Shown: positions 38,201 through 49,450 of the stretch, one piece after another | How the letters are laid out: every line of letters starts with the position of its first letter | How positions within the stretch are numbered: position 1 is the first letter of the stretch | Assembly: GCF_018687715.1 (NCBI RefSeq) | Contig: NC_056754.1 | Location: forward strand, 16,544,001-16,608,000 | DNA from: Carya illinoinensis | Taxonomy: Eukaryota > Streptophyta > Magnoliopsida > Fagales > Juglandaceae | Reading direction: 5' to 3' | DNA: 64,000 bases | Position numbers and translations under genes: made by a program | Notes under the pieces: model-generated | What the model saw: only the letters and a program-made list of their open reading frames with translations | What the model was told of the DNA's origin: nothing | Databases searched by the model: none

Positions 38201-39522
38201 GATTGTGTTTCTGATTTTGCTGTGAACACAGGTTGAAAGCATTGATATCAATTCCAAAGGTACAACCACGATTTGCTCTTTCTATTTCGAAGAAGTACCC
38301 CACCATGAAATCCCTGTTAAGTGTCTACATGGACCCAAGTAAATCGGTATGTATTGGCACAACTTTTTATTTCCAATTGTTTCTGAGCCCTCGATGCAAC
38401 AGTATGATCTGTAGGCTCATGTAACAATGTTCCATATTGGTGCCTTTTTGTCATCCCCTGGAAATAAAATTACATTTTGCTACCTAGTTGCTAAATATAC
38501 TATGCACCTAAAATAATAAAATGTATACTAAAGATCTTGAAGAAGGAAATGGGACTAATTGTTCTAAGGCTGTTAGCAGAACTTCGATCAATCTCATTGC
38601 GTTGGAGTAGAATTGTGGTATTGAGAAATGCAGTTACTGTACATTGCATGTATTAGAATTATGTATGGCAAAGCTGTACAGGATATCTAAACGAGACCTT
38701 TGTGTTCTGACATTTTATTTCCAAAATTATGTATGTCAGCATGCTTATATCTTAACCTCTAGAATAGATAGATTGTCTATTTGAGGAAGAGCTAAATAAG
38801 ATATGAATAGAGGACTAATCGTCTATTTCTATTTTTACATTAGTGAAAACTTCCATGTTCTTGACAATAATCAATGGAATAGAAAAGATATAGAAATATA
38901 AGTGTGTCAATGCAATGATGTCTCTCCATATTTCTCAGAGTTGGGGGCATATATACATCTAACTATCTAGGTAGTGTCATGTTAACTGCTGGGGGTTGGC
39001 TCAAGTGGTAAAGGCCTTGGGCTTTGGGGTATATTCCCCCAGGTCTAAGGTTTCTTCTTGAGTGCAAACAATCTTTAAGGGCCATCGGACTGGGGGATAT
39101 GCTCCTTGGATTACCTGATGTGCACTTGCAGGAAACTCTTTTTTGAGGGCCTGTGCACCCTTGGGATTAGTCGGGATGCTGTTTCCGAACACCTGGTGCC
39201 AATAAAAAAAAGTATAGTGCCATATATGCACGAGTACTCATTATGTTTCTGTTAGGGGAATGAATTCTTCTTTTTTCATAATTGTAACTTCTGTACTGCT
39301 GGTTACCGAGAAGATGAGTACCCTTAAACCCCCAAATGGCAGGTGCATGAAAAGGAATTTCTTCTCAAGGACTTGACAACAGAAGGGCTGCTTGGTGAGG
39401 ACAGAAGACTAGGCGAGGTTTGTTCGAAGAGAGTGTACAGAATACTTATGGCACAAAGCGGAAGCATCAGAACTGATGATGTTGAGCACGGTGCTGATTT
39501 CTTCAGATGTCAATCATCTTAA
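29266..39522 (+). CDS. EME1: Crossover junction endonuclease EME1-like protein
   Basis: EME1 is the non-catalytic partner of MUS81. The nuclear heterodimer cuts branched DNA during recombination and replication repair. Twelve exons join in frame: 29266-29575, 29789-29963, 30032-30179, 31322-31501, 31572-31725, 31865-31974, 32668-32843, 33954-34017, 34120-34238, 35238-35327, 38232-38346 and 39343-39522, giving 606 residues. The N terminus is acidic (LLSDDDDEEDLDD) and disordered. Residues about 230-310 form a charged lysine/glutamate helix. The GHLLTRF...LTYRI region and IEIPYVLLVHEADEFCNLV belong to the XPF/ERCC4-like fold, then VDEAELAEHVVGLTSSLASCQF. The C-terminal helix-hairpin-helix lies around SIPKVQPRFA. 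All segments match plant EME1 as I know it. Exon 3 is the least certain. Intron 5 appears to be GC-AG. An upstream in-frame ATG at 29137 could add 43 residues. The gene is long because introns 10 and 11 contain repeats. Confidence 0.9.
31726..31864 (+). other. Probable GC-AG intron (EME1 intron 5)
   Basis: The donor reads GGAG then GCAAGT, the consensus for GC introns, and the acceptor is TTCAG. No GT donor nearby keeps the frame and the conserved Gly-Gly-His-Leu-Leu. With the GC donor the phase closes exactly. Confidence 0.8.
33540..33662. repeat. MITE family C, copy 2, in EME1 intron 7
   Basis: It carries ACCACAAACTGATGTGGTTTGA and TATAAAGTTACTTTTACTAT, matching 8444-8603. Confidence 0.5.
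34821..35024 (+). repeat. 102-bp tandem duplication in EME1 intron 9
   Basis: Two head-to-tail copies begin TCAATGACC at 34821 and 34923 and differ at a handful of bases. Confidence 0.8.
35530..35771 (-). mobile_element. tRNA-derived SINE, minus strand, in EME1 intron 10
   Basis: Read on the minus strand it begins with a tRNA-like block (GGCTCAAGTGGTAAAGGCC, the A-box region), continues with a B-box-like AAGGTTCAAATC, and ends in GGTGCCAAT followed by an A-rich tail. The same element in the opposite direction is at 38988-39212. The 15-base word TTTCCATAGAGAAAT occurs on both sides (35493 and 35772) and is a likely target duplication. An open frame through it is not a gene. Confidence 0.82.
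36380..37150. repeat. Unassigned repeat-like block in EME1 intron 10
   Basis: The base composition changes here: a CTAGAT tandem stretch near 36717-36732, GGCCGGCCACCACTATG, and GC-rich text toward 37100. It reads like part of a long terminal repeat or other transposon remnant, but I found no matching partner in the window. Confidence 0.35.
38988..39212 (+). mobile_element. tRNA-derived SINE, plus strand, in EME1 intron 11
   Basis: It opens GGGGGTTGGCTCAAGTGGTA with a polymerase III A-box-like word, then GGTCTAAGGTTTC at the B-box position, and ends CACCTGGTGCCAATAAAAAAAA. It is the inverted partner of 35530-35771. Confidence 0.82.
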
Positions 39523-40264
39523 ATTCTCTGCATTGTATTCTTCGCCAGTCCTCTACATATAAATATATATATATATATATATAAGCAGAGGTTTGTACAT
39601 CCCTCTTCTTTTCTATCATCTGCAATTTCTCTGCCATGAATCTTTCTTGTTAGCAACTTTGATAAATTCCTAGAATTCTAAAGACAGGTGACCCTTTTGA
39701 TGTTGCAGCTGGAAGGCGTAGCCCTCAGCCTTATTAGATAGGCCTGATGACAAGCTGATGTAAATCAAACTTATTACTAGTATATATGAAAATTGTACTT
39801 TTACATGGCAATCGGGTACACACTTTAATCTCAAAGCCTAATTCAAGTATTTAACAATACCTCCCAAGATGGTGTTAAAAACCTTCACTTGTGTGTGCTA
39901 AGAAGTGAAAAACAATCTTTGTGATTACTCTTATTGGCAAAGTGTGCCACTCAACAAAAGTTGAGTGGAGTGTAGATCGTTGGGTGGACAGCTGCCGCAA
40001 ACAAGCATGCGGGGACCGGGGAGTAGGAAGAGTTCCTCCTCCCTGTGGGGAGAGACTTTTGTTTTTTCATTTTAAAGTTTTTTCGTTTTGTTTAAAAGTT
40101 TTGGGATTTTAAAATATATTTTTATGTTTTTTCTTGATTTTTAGTGAATTAGTTGATTTATAATCAAAATATGTTTGAGCTTTTGATTGGCAGACATGTC
40201 ATATTTGTCATTTGTCTATATGTACCATTAAATATTAACGAGTATTGGACGGAAAGAATTAGTC

Positions 40265-40500
40265 CTGGTTTGGATAGGGTGGTGATTTCACATAATCTCA
40301 ACTTATCTCTTTTCATCTTATTTCATCATTATAACTTTTTTTAACTTCCACATAAAATATAATAAACAATTCAATTTTTTAAAATTTCAATTCAATTTTT
40401 TCAATTTCAAAACAATAATAATAATGTTTTATTTAACTTTTATCTTTCGTCTAAAACTTCCTTATCTCATCATCTCTGAATCTAAATCAGGTCCAAGTTT
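40265..40500. repeat. MITE family A, copy 4 (inverted)
   Basis: It starts CCTGGTTTGGATAGGGTGG, then CTCAACTTATCTCTTTTCATC and ACAATTCAATTTTTTAAAA, the complements of the family A core, and ends AATCAGGTCC. Confidence 0.55.
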
Positions 40501-40527
40501 TTTTAAACTCAAGAATTAAATTTTAAG

Positions 40528-41275
40528 GTTGCATTTGGATGTTAAGCTAAGTTCAGTTCTTTATGAATAGTATTAAGTTGAGATAATGAAATGAGTTCTG
40601 TGGAGCCCATTTAGGATGAGTTTAGATGTGTTTGAATGTTAAAATGAGCTTAATACTATTTATAAGAAGTTGAAAAATGTATGTGGCTCACTAATAATTG
40701 GAAAGTTGTTGTAATGAATGAATAATTAATTTATTAATCCTTTATTAATAACATAAATCAAACATAAATTCCCTCATTGCATGTAAAAAAAATAAAAACA
40801 AAATATTTCCAGTGTTATAAAAACAAAATTTTCTTACTCCAAATTTATAAAAACAAAACAAAATAATTATTAAAAAAATTACAATAGAATCATGCCCACA
40901 TTTTATTATATTATTTGTTGATATAGTATTTAATTAGCGTTAAAAAAATGGATGTAATTTGAAAGAAAAAAAAAAAAAATTGAGTTGCCTAGTGCTTGAG
41001 ACATTTGTCTCTCGCTCAAGTAGGCTCTAGGTCTGCTACGGATAAAAGAAATGGAAGGTAAATATTTTTGTTTTTTTGTCTTTTTTGATTTTTTAAAGGA
41101 AAGAGAGAGAAAAAAGAATCAAGTATGGACCGATGGTTTTAATTTTTGTCAATTGTGAATCATAGTGTCTCAAGATGAAATATACTCAACTAAGACTTAA
41201 GTGTGTTTGGATGTTGAATGAAGTCTAAAATTAAACTGCACTCAGATGAGTTTAAGAACCAAACAAGCCCTAAGT
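40528..41275. repeat. MITE family B pieces
   Basis: GCATTTGGATGTTAAGCTAAG at the left and AAGAACCAAACAAGCCC at the right match the two ends of the family B element at 21386-21644. The space between is unrelated AT-rich DNA, so this is either a longer relative or two partial copies. Confidence 0.4.
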
Positions 41276-41371
41276 CAAAACTTGAGGTTTTTTCTTCGTA
41301 ATGTGAGACTTGCACTTAATGTGTTCTAATGTTTACGATTCAGTTAGAGATCATGGGCCTCAGCACCATTA

Positions 41372-41605
41372 TGTTATTGAGTAGTGCTACTCTGCCACCT
41401 GAGTAGCACCGCTCAGTTTGACCGCATGTTGGTTTTTTTTTCATTTTTTTCACATTTTTTAATATATTTTAGTATTTTTAAAAAATAAAAAAAAATACAT
41501 CAATACACTTACAATCATTTCCTTAATCACTAAGTAAAAACAAAAAACAAAAATTATTTTCCCGCACGGTCAAATGAAGTTATACACTTTGGGGAGCATA
41601 CTAGC
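41372..41605. repeat. MITE-like block, family D
   Basis: TTTGACCGCATG at the left and GCACGGTCAAA at the right form an inverted pair around an A/T-rich core with AAAAATAAAAAAAAATACATC. Confidence 0.5.
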
Positions 41606-42393
41606 TTTTTTCTATGTTATATTGTTATGGTGGATTGAGTGGTTGGCGAAACCTCCTCTAACCCTACAAAATAGTTCTTCCACCATCATCGAACTTCATA
41701 ATGACTCCTCCCCTCCATTGTCTAAAACCTAAACCCATGGGCATAGATGGGGTCATATTCTCATAAATAGGTTGAACCACCATCTCAGCCTGCCAGTTCT
41801 TTTCATGATTTCATCGTTGATTAGAGCGACGAGCATATCCTGATCATATAAAACTTCAAATATTGGTCTCATTGAATTTCCACATCAAGAAACAAACATT
41901 AGCCATCTATTCTTCCTTTTCCCATAATATCACATAAAGCTACTTTTGTTTTCAAAGAACAAAATATAAAACAAAGCTTAAGAGTAATTTTGACCATGAG
42001 ACTTTTGTTTTTGTAACATGAAAATCATAGGATCTACATGCGTGGAATATTGTGAAGAAATATCTAAATTTTAGTGTATTTCTGTTGTTACTCTTCTACC
42101 TGAGAATTGGACCTTTACCTAGTATAACCATATAAGAATAGCATTGGAATCTCTATTCTTTATGTTCATTTCCTATCTTCTATTTTTCTATCCTCATCAT
42201 TTACTCTATTGTGTCTAATTCTTGTCATTGGTGGCACCACCGGCCTAGTTGTAAAGTGAATTCCAACCACCAAACAATAAGGCTCGTTTAGAGTGAAGGG
42301 CATGAGCGGTACATGGTTGATTAGAGTATGTGTTATGAAATGCAACAGAGACATAAGAGAAAACCTGTTAAATGTTGAAACCTTGGGGTTTTA

Positions 42394-43560
42394 GTGCGAC
42401 TAAAAATGAATAGGATGTTTAGATCCAATTTGTCTATTAGCTCTATATCTAATTTAGCCCCTAATATTATTAATGAGGAAGATTACTTGTTGAAGAGTTT
42501 GATAGTCCTAATTTCAATAAATAGAGTATTCCTAAGATTGATGCCAATGCCATTTACAAAACAAGTTGGATTTAGTTTGCTTTTTAAGATTAAGTTTAAT
42601 GTTAAAACTGTTGAACAGACTTATGCTATTTTTAAAACTCATGAAAAATATTGCTTGTTTAATCGAAATTCTATTCATGATTTTCTTATTAAATGTTATA
42701 AATTCCTACATATTGGTTCCATTCAAGTTCCTATTAAGCCTCTTACTCATAAGGGTATAAATGCTTATGTGCTTCTATGTTTGAGAGATGGTAGATTTAA
42801 AAAAATTTGAAATTGGTATACTTGGTATGATTCAATCATCTTTTTTTAATGACCCTGTTCATTTTGATTGCTTTCTTGATCTAAACCTTGCTTTGGATGA
42901 ACATAATATTCTTAAGGCTTTAATTTTGAATATTTTAACAATGGGTTATGATATGGATGAAGGTAGTAAACCCATTGCTATTGTTTATCATATTTATATA
43001 GAGTGTTAACAACTAATTTAAATCCTAAAGTTGTTTTGAAAAATTTAGAAGATAAAACTTTGCTAATACAAAGTTCTACACCTGATGCTACGATCCAAAT
43101 TTCGAAAATGATTCATTGGAGAAATATTACCCTACCTAATGCATGGTTATTGGAGCATGAATCTCAACTTGCTAAGTTTGTTTTTGATGAGATCAACCTT
43201 GATTATATTCAACAATATCTTGATGACATTGTTAAAATAAGTTTTGATGATAAGATTAATAAATCTCTGATGATTAATGAAAGAAGAAATTATTTCGCTG
43301 GATCATCTACTTTAGAAAATCTAAGGAGAGATCAAGATCTTGATGATTTTTTAGAAAGTATTGTTAATCATGATTTAAAGTTAAAAGAAGCTACTAGTAA
43401 TGCCTCCCAACTTAACACTACTTATTATACTACTAAAAATACAAATTTATCTAAAAAACACATAAAAATGTTAAAGAAGAAGAAGAAGGGACTTTGTCCA
43501 TGTCTCCTATTGCTTTTGATTTTGCTGCACATACTATTCACAACTAGTTATCTGTGATAA
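42394..43560 (+). pseudogene. Endogenous pararetrovirus, movement-protein region (broken)
   Basis: Three overlapping open segments (42394-42810, 42788-43009, 43003-43557) in shifting frames carry what looks like a 30K-type movement protein of a Caulimoviridae relative, including NAYVLLCLRDGRFKK and EGSKPIAIVYHIY. Plant genomes carry many such old copies (florendovirus or petuvirus type). Frameshifts and a stop near 43007 show it cannot be expressed whole. The assignment rests on pattern memory of the family, without a search. Confidence 0.65.
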
Positions 43561-44240
43561 ATAGAATTTTTGAAATAGATTTAATTTCTTTGCACAATGA
43601 ATATAGTTTTGTTAAGAGCAAAGAAAAAAGAAAATGCTATCATGCTACTTTTGATGATAAAGAAAAATTATGTGTTGAAAGAAAATAGAAAGAAAAAATG
43701 CATGATAGGCAAAAGCACATAATATTTTTTTGATTTTATTGAAAACTATTATGTGTCAAAGAATGTTTCCCGGAATAGTTTAAATATAGTAAAAAAAATC
43801 AAATTTTGTTACTAAAAACAAATCTATAATTCAGTCAAGCCATCCACTTCTAGAGATGGTTCTTAATAGCTACTGGATCATTGAGAATCATCGGTTAGGG
43901 TATCCTTGGTGATGTTAACAATTTAATTTACACTATTGTTAAACATTTTATTGATACTCCTTATAATATTACTACTTGTATTTAAATAATTTGAGATGCC
44001 TTACTATGCCTAATTATAGATGATATCAAGATATTTTCATTTCCAGAGTTATGCTTCGGGAAGACAATTGAAGCCCTATTAGAAAGAAAAATGCATCGAC
44101 AGACTGTCTCATCTTTTTGCTCACAAGGTCAAAGATGAAATTACTGTCCCATCTTTTTGCTCACAAGGTCAAAGATGAAATTACTAACGCTACTAGTTTG
44201 ATTAACTATGATAATTTAACTTATGATGATATTATCGGTT
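43561..44240 (+). pseudogene. Endogenous pararetrovirus, coat-protein N-terminal region (broken)
   Basis: This continues from the movement-protein region in several frames. The piece from about 44035, with VMLRED and HLFAHKVKDEIT, resembles the central coat-protein region of Caulimoviridae. A 40-bp stretch within it is duplicated head to tail. Similarity stops near 44240, where a subterminal hAT-like sequence begins. Confidence 0.6.
44104..44183 (+). repeat. 40-bp tandem duplication in the pararetroviral relic
   Basis: TGTCTCATCTTTTTGCTCAC and the following twenty bases recur immediately as a second copy with one difference. The extra copy shifts the frame. Confidence 0.9.
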
Positions 44241-44600
44241 CCGGGGTCTACAAATTTTGGATCAGACAAGACCAAATTGGACTGAACCCTTATATATATT
44301 TTTAATAATTTAATATATTATTTTTATATAGTAATTATATAAGTTAATGATGTAATTTTCATCTCATTTATTATTATTGACCATATAAAACATAAAATAA
44401 TATATGCTATCAATTAATAATAAATCATGTAATAATTTATGTCATTATATGTAAATAGTTAATACATCATAAATTCATACATACTCTAATATTTACACTC
44501 AATTAAAATAATTAAGTAATTTGTTTTAAATACCTAAGTTGCAAACAAGCATGAATAATCTATGTACAATGAAATTATTTGATATTCATTAACATTGGCT
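44241..44600. repeat. Fragment resembling hAT subterminal and AT-rich interior
   Basis: GACCAAATTGGACTGAACCC followed by a long TA-rich stretch parallels the left part of the hAT MITE at 47794-48597 (GACCAAATTGGTTTAG then TA-rich). I see no complete ends. Confidence 0.4.
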
Positions 44601-46064
44601 CGAGTGGGGTGTTGAGTGTAGATAAGAAAACCCCAAAAAAGGGTCACTTGCACATATGTACTAAATAAAAATTAAGTTCAAATATAAGATTTGGCTCAAT
44701 CAATTGCATCCACCATAATATGTTAAATGCTTGAACCATCTCCCCCCATTCGATCCCCTTAATCAAATCATTTCCTTTCAAAATGACCAAAATGAAATAA
44801 TACCCAAATCCCCATTCGATCACCGTAAAGACCACCTAATATATTTAACCCAAAAGGGTATCCCAAGAGATCTAGGCAATAACTCCCAAGAGGCATCCCA
44901 AGGTTATACTCGAATTAGGAGACCACCTAGATTTATATGCGTTTTTCTCATAAATCAGAAATAACAGCTAAAATGCATCAAGCTTTCTAAGCGTTAGTCA
45001 ACATTGCTCCTGAGAAAGAAGCGGACCACAACTCCCCCTAGTATTTGGATGGAAAGAAAAATTTGATTCTTTGGTATGAAAAATGGACCTGGAAGTAAGA
45101 TGGTAAAAACAACAGGAGTAAAAACAGAATGAGTGTAAGGGACAAAGGGATTTACGCGTGCACATTGAAGGCTTTACTTCCATTCTCTTCAATCATTTTC
45201 CTTTTACGCTTTTCTTCTTTCACTAGTACCCACTATTTCTCCATGTTATAGGTAAATTTTCCCACAATACCGGAATCAATTATCTCAGAAAAAATTCCAT
45301 TAACGGGTTTAGCCAAAAAAAAATTATTGGTGAAGAAAATTCCATTAACGGGTTTATGAGTCAAGAATAGCCTTCCAGACCAACGCTACCTAATGTGCTA
45401 TCAAGTAATACTAGCCTTCCAGACCAACTCAAGAGCAAAATAGCATCAATTATGCAACATAATATCTATAAATCAAAACCTAAAGACAGTAAGTAATAAG
45501 TATCCGTAGAGGAAGGAGAAAAAATGTGGCGGTTTCAATTTTAATTTTCAGAAATCCTATTTCGGTTACTGGAATGCTCCTTTACTCGCTCACAATCTTC
45601 AAAGTTATACTGTACAATGAAACCAAGAAACAAAGCAAATGACAGCATTACGGGAGAGGATGAAGTGAAAAATTTGAGATCTAAAAAACTAGAGAAAAAA
45701 AAAAATAGAGGAAAAAAAACTGAGATCTGAAAAAATTACCTTTCAAACTGGATGTGGCCGTGGGTTTGAGTAGTGGGCGTGGCACCATGTGCCACTGGGT
45801 GTGGCCGTGGATCACTGCTGCGTGGGTTGAAGACAAAGAGGGGGGTTGCATGAGAAGAGACCGAGGCTATGCCGCTGCTGTGCCGTTGAAGACCAAGACA
45901 CGCCGGCAATGGCTTGAGAAGAGGAGAGGCGAGAGGGAGTGTGAGTCTGGACTGTAAAAACAAAAAGAAAATAAAATCTGAAGGGGGCGACGTGGGAATG
46001 GTGGGATAATGTTTTTGGGTTAGGGACTTAGGGTTTCCAGTTTCTTGAATTTTAATTTTAAGGA
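44601..46064. other. Intergenic, no gene seen
   Basis: No supported gene. Short local duplications occur near 45275-45440 (AAAATTCCATTAACGGGTTT twice, AGCCTTCCAGACCAAC twice). Frames at 45736-45963 have no recognised domain. Confidence 0.45.
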
Positions 46065-46252
46065 TATAAATGTAAATTTAATTTTTTTAACGGGTCAAAA
46101 CGGATTGACCTGTTAATGACCCGTTAAGCAATCGTGTCGTAATGGGTCAACCCCTTTTTTTACCCAAACCCCTTAAGCCTAAACCCTAACCCACTTTTAT
46201 CGTGTCATGTTCGTGTTGGGTTAACAGGTCGTGTCACATATTGCCACCCATA
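46065..46252. repeat. hAT-like element end with subterminal repeats
   Basis: Repeated GGGTCAA, GTGTCGTAATGGG and CGTGTCATGTTCGTG words lead to ATATTGCCACCCATA. This is the usual look of a hAT terminus in plants (inverse of TAGGGGTGGCAATA type). I did not find the other end. Confidence 0.5.
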
Positions 46253-46259
46253 GTGTTAT

Positions 46260-47475
46260 GGGTGCACGTTAAGTACACCTAGGGGATACTCGATGGCGTC
46301 TGGCTTCCCATTGCCCCTCACAAGTGGCCCCTCCTGTCGAGGACCACACCATTGGATTGACAGACTAGACTAGAGGGGAGCATCTCACCTAGTGGGCATC
46401 TAGGCCACCCCATCCCTCTGTGTGAAGTCCACAGACTAGCGTGATGCATCCCGCTAGCCAAGGGGGGACCTGGGATAGCCACAAGTGGCCACCACTTGGG
46501 GGGGAGGGGGGGCACTGGCAGTTTCTGTCTCCACTAGAGCCTCCTCCTTCCTGAAAGGCAACAGTTGCCAGAGCCCCACATTCGCGAGGAGAGCACAAGC
46601 TAGCGGGATGGATAGAGCCCTACATCCTCGAGGAGAGCACTAGTTAGCAGAATGGATCCCGAACTGGTGGCCACCACTAAGGCCGGCGGCAGTTTCTGTC
46701 TCCAGTGGAGCCTCCCTTTTCCTGAAGCAACCGTCATCAGAGCACCCACATCCGTGATGCACAACTCCACAACAGGATCACGATGGCAGGCATGTAAAAC
46801 CTGCCATCTCCATCATAGTCCACGGCTCACTCCCGCTGTTGTATCGGATGCCCAAAAGAAGCCGCTAGTAGTGGCACACAACTGTTCCCTCGTCGTTGGG
46901 AGGTTGAAGGCTAACGGGTCACAACCTTCCAGCTGCTGACTAACTATTGACGCCACGAGTTGGGCATGCTTGCACTAGCTACCACCGGCATACTGGTCAT
47001 CGGCAACAGAGAGTGCTGGTGGGACCTTTAACACCGGCCCTGCACTTCCTCCGCCCTTCATTGGTATTCTCGCAAGAAACAGACTTGCCACTGCATCGAC
47101 CCAACTAGGATGATGGCCACTGCATCCAGACTGAGATGACTCTCACTACATCTCGACTCAACCACAACAACTGGACTTACCACATCATCTCGACACGGCC
47201 ATGAACTCGACTCTACCAACAAGCAATGGAAGTCTCGGCCATGCACAAGCACAGAATCCCCTCCATGGCCGACAAGCGTTGACTCGACTCGGCCATGCAT
47301 GAGCATGGACTCCCCTCCATGGCCGACAAGCGTTGACTCGACTCGGCCAACAAGCATAGCCAATAAGCATAGACTCCCCCCTCCACTGCCAACAAGCCAA
47401 CAGGCATGACATGTACACGATGCCCAACAAGCCATGACCCTGGTTTCCACGGCCCAAGATCTATCTTAGCCACCG
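46260..47475. other. GC-rich block of unknown origin
   Basis: The base composition jumps to GC-rich between AT-rich neighbours. It contains a diverged duplication (GGCAGTTTCTGTCTCCA near 46527 and again near 46687) and two copies of a 54-bp unit near 47234-47341 (TCGGCCATGCACAAGCACAG and TCGGCCATGCATGAGCATGG). Long open frames on both strands are side effects of the composition, and I recognise no protein. Confidence 0.5.
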
Positions 47476-47519
47476 TCCTAGCCCAAAATCTATAAAGATT
47501 GTGGTAGATCAACTTAGTT

Positions 47520-47785
47520 TTATTACTTTTATAAAAAAAATAAGTTTAATCAAGATTGATTGTGTTTTAGTGAGAATGGAGGAGTAATATTAGATGTTCT
47601 TTTGAGTATTTTCAAGAACACAATAAAAACCAAGGAAAAATATCCAAAAGTAGGTTTGGAGAGATCAATATATATTAAATGACTAAGTTCAATATAAAAC
47701 AAGTTCTGACAATATTACTTCTGGACATAATCAATCCTTGAAGCAGAGTGTTTATCAAGATTAAAAAAATTGAATAGGTTGATGG
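47520..47785 (-). other. Possible further pararetroviral remnant
   Basis: This is the continuation of the minus-strand viral segment on the other side of the hAT MITE. I could not identify a domain, so it may be the reverse-transcriptase or RNase H end or unrelated flank. Confidence 0.3.
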
Positions 47786-47793
47786 GATTTAGC

Positions 47794-48597
47794 TAGGGGT
47801 GAGATTCGGTTGGTCCGGACCGAAGAAACTGGTTGGACTTGCCATTTTTGGACTGGACCAAATTGGTTTAGTCCAAATTATATCGAACCGAATTCATTCG
47901 GTTCGATCCCCGATCTATGGTTTTTCACTCCAGACCAGATCGAATGAAAATTAAAAAATATATTTTTTATTATTATTTACATATATTACTTATAATTATA
48001 TTATATACAATTATTAATATAATTATATTAATAATTGTATATGATTAATTATTAATATATCACAATATTACATAAGTATTATATTCTTTAATGTATAACT
48101 ATAATATGTAGTACAAGTATATATTAATATATTAATATATTATAAGAGTTATAGTATAAATTATAATATATGTATAAATTTATAATAATGTTAGTATAGT
48201 TAACTTAATATGTTAATATTAAATCACTACAACTACATAGAGTATTACCAATTTATCACTAACATATAGTATATTAGTAATACTATTAGTATAGTTATTA
48301 GTTATAATATTGGTACTAAGTCTATAACTATATATATTTAGATCAATGTATTATTATATTCTTTAATGTATAACTATAATATATAGTAATAGTATATATT
48401 AATAATTGTACAATTTATTAAGTAATTTTTATTTAATAAGTCACTTAATTTTAATTTAGTATTTTAAATAAAAAAAAATTCATTAATCAATTTTTTTTTT
48501 TAAGGTTGGACCAAATGGATTGACCTGACTGGACCGGTCCGTGAAAAATGATGGACCATCACCCAGACCAAACCGGTTTGGACCGTGCTCACCCCTA
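47794..48597. mobile_element. hAT-type non-autonomous transposon, 804 bp
   Basis: The ends TAGGGGTGAG and CTCACCCCTA are perfect 10-base inverted repeats. A perfect 8-bp duplication GATTTAGC flanks them (47786-47793 and 48598-48605), the hallmark of hAT insertions. Subterminal regions contain clusters of GGTCC/GGACC words, and the middle is TA-rich with no coding potential. It is inserted into the pararetroviral relic. Confidence 0.93.
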
Positions 48598-48605
48598 GAT
48601 TTAGC

Positions 48606-49450
48606 AATGATATTAGCATATGATGAGTAGTAGCTAAAGCAAAGGAAAAACTGATCTTAACAATGGTTGTACTACCTAGGTAGTAAACCAGTTTTTGAGA
48701 TCAAATGGGGGAAGCAAATTCATGCTTCATGAGTTGCCTGTCAAGGACAGGAGCCTGTAATTAATGAATCAAAAAATCTTTGTAACTAAGTTTTATCAGT
48801 TATGATACCAAGAAATTTTTGTAAGTGGGTTTTCTCAGTTATGACATCAAGAAGTTTATCAATAGATTGGATGGATATATTGATAGGACGAATTTGCATT
48901 TCAAAAATATCATAAACAAGAAAACGAATTTTGGTTTGGAATAATTTAATTTCTTAGCAGAGACAACAAGATAATTTCTTTTGATGACTTCTATAAATGA
49001 ATACAAATGTTTCCAGTGTTTTTCAATAAATTTGAAGAAGATAAGAATATTATCAATGTAAACAATGGTGAAACACTTAATAAATTGAAAATGTTATTCA
49101 TAATATTTAGTAATTTACTAGGCGCATTTTTAAGACCAAATGACATAACATTCCACTCATAATATCCAAAGGGAGTAGTAAAATCAGTTTTGTACCTATC
49201 AATCTCACTAATCTGTATTTGCTAGAAACCGGATTTTATATCAAATTTAGCAAAAACTAAAACATCACTAAATCTGTGGATCAGGCTATTCTTCTTGGGA
49301 ATGAGATACATAATCCATTCTAATATCTTATTCAAGAGTTTGTAATTAATAACTAGGCGATAAGTTCTTATCTCAATCTCAACATTTTTTCTGAACATAG
49401 AAAGTGGCACAAGCTTGGGGTGACTTATTATACCTACTAATCTTTCTAGC
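48606..49450 (-). pseudogene. Endogenous pararetrovirus, reverse transcriptase (broken)
   Basis: On the minus strand the segment shows YRLVINYKLLNK, FDIKSGF, and PFGYYEWNVMSFGLKNAPS, all reverse-transcriptase signatures. In the catalytic box at 49049-49060 the second aspartate codon reads asparagine (Tyr-Ile-Asp-Asn). Several stops and frameshifts follow. It belongs with the protease and zinc-knuckle pieces just to its right. Confidence 0.8.

Larger units (their letters stand above)
39523..42393. other. Intergenic with MITEs, no gene seen
   Basis: After the EME1 3' flank, which has a TA run near 39561-39582, the stretch consists of AT-rich DNA and the MITE copies listed separately. Frames such as 39921-40112 have no domain. 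Confidence 0.5.

Noticed and set aside
46160..46200. Telomere-like AAACCC words
   Set aside because: Only a few irregular AACCCC/AACCCT words within hAT subterminal sequence, with no array.
47058..47512. Three overlapping minus-strand frames of 90-130 codons
   Set aside because: They come from GC-rich tandem repeats. Repeated HGRVESTLVGHGG-type words reflect the 54-bp repeat, not a protein family.
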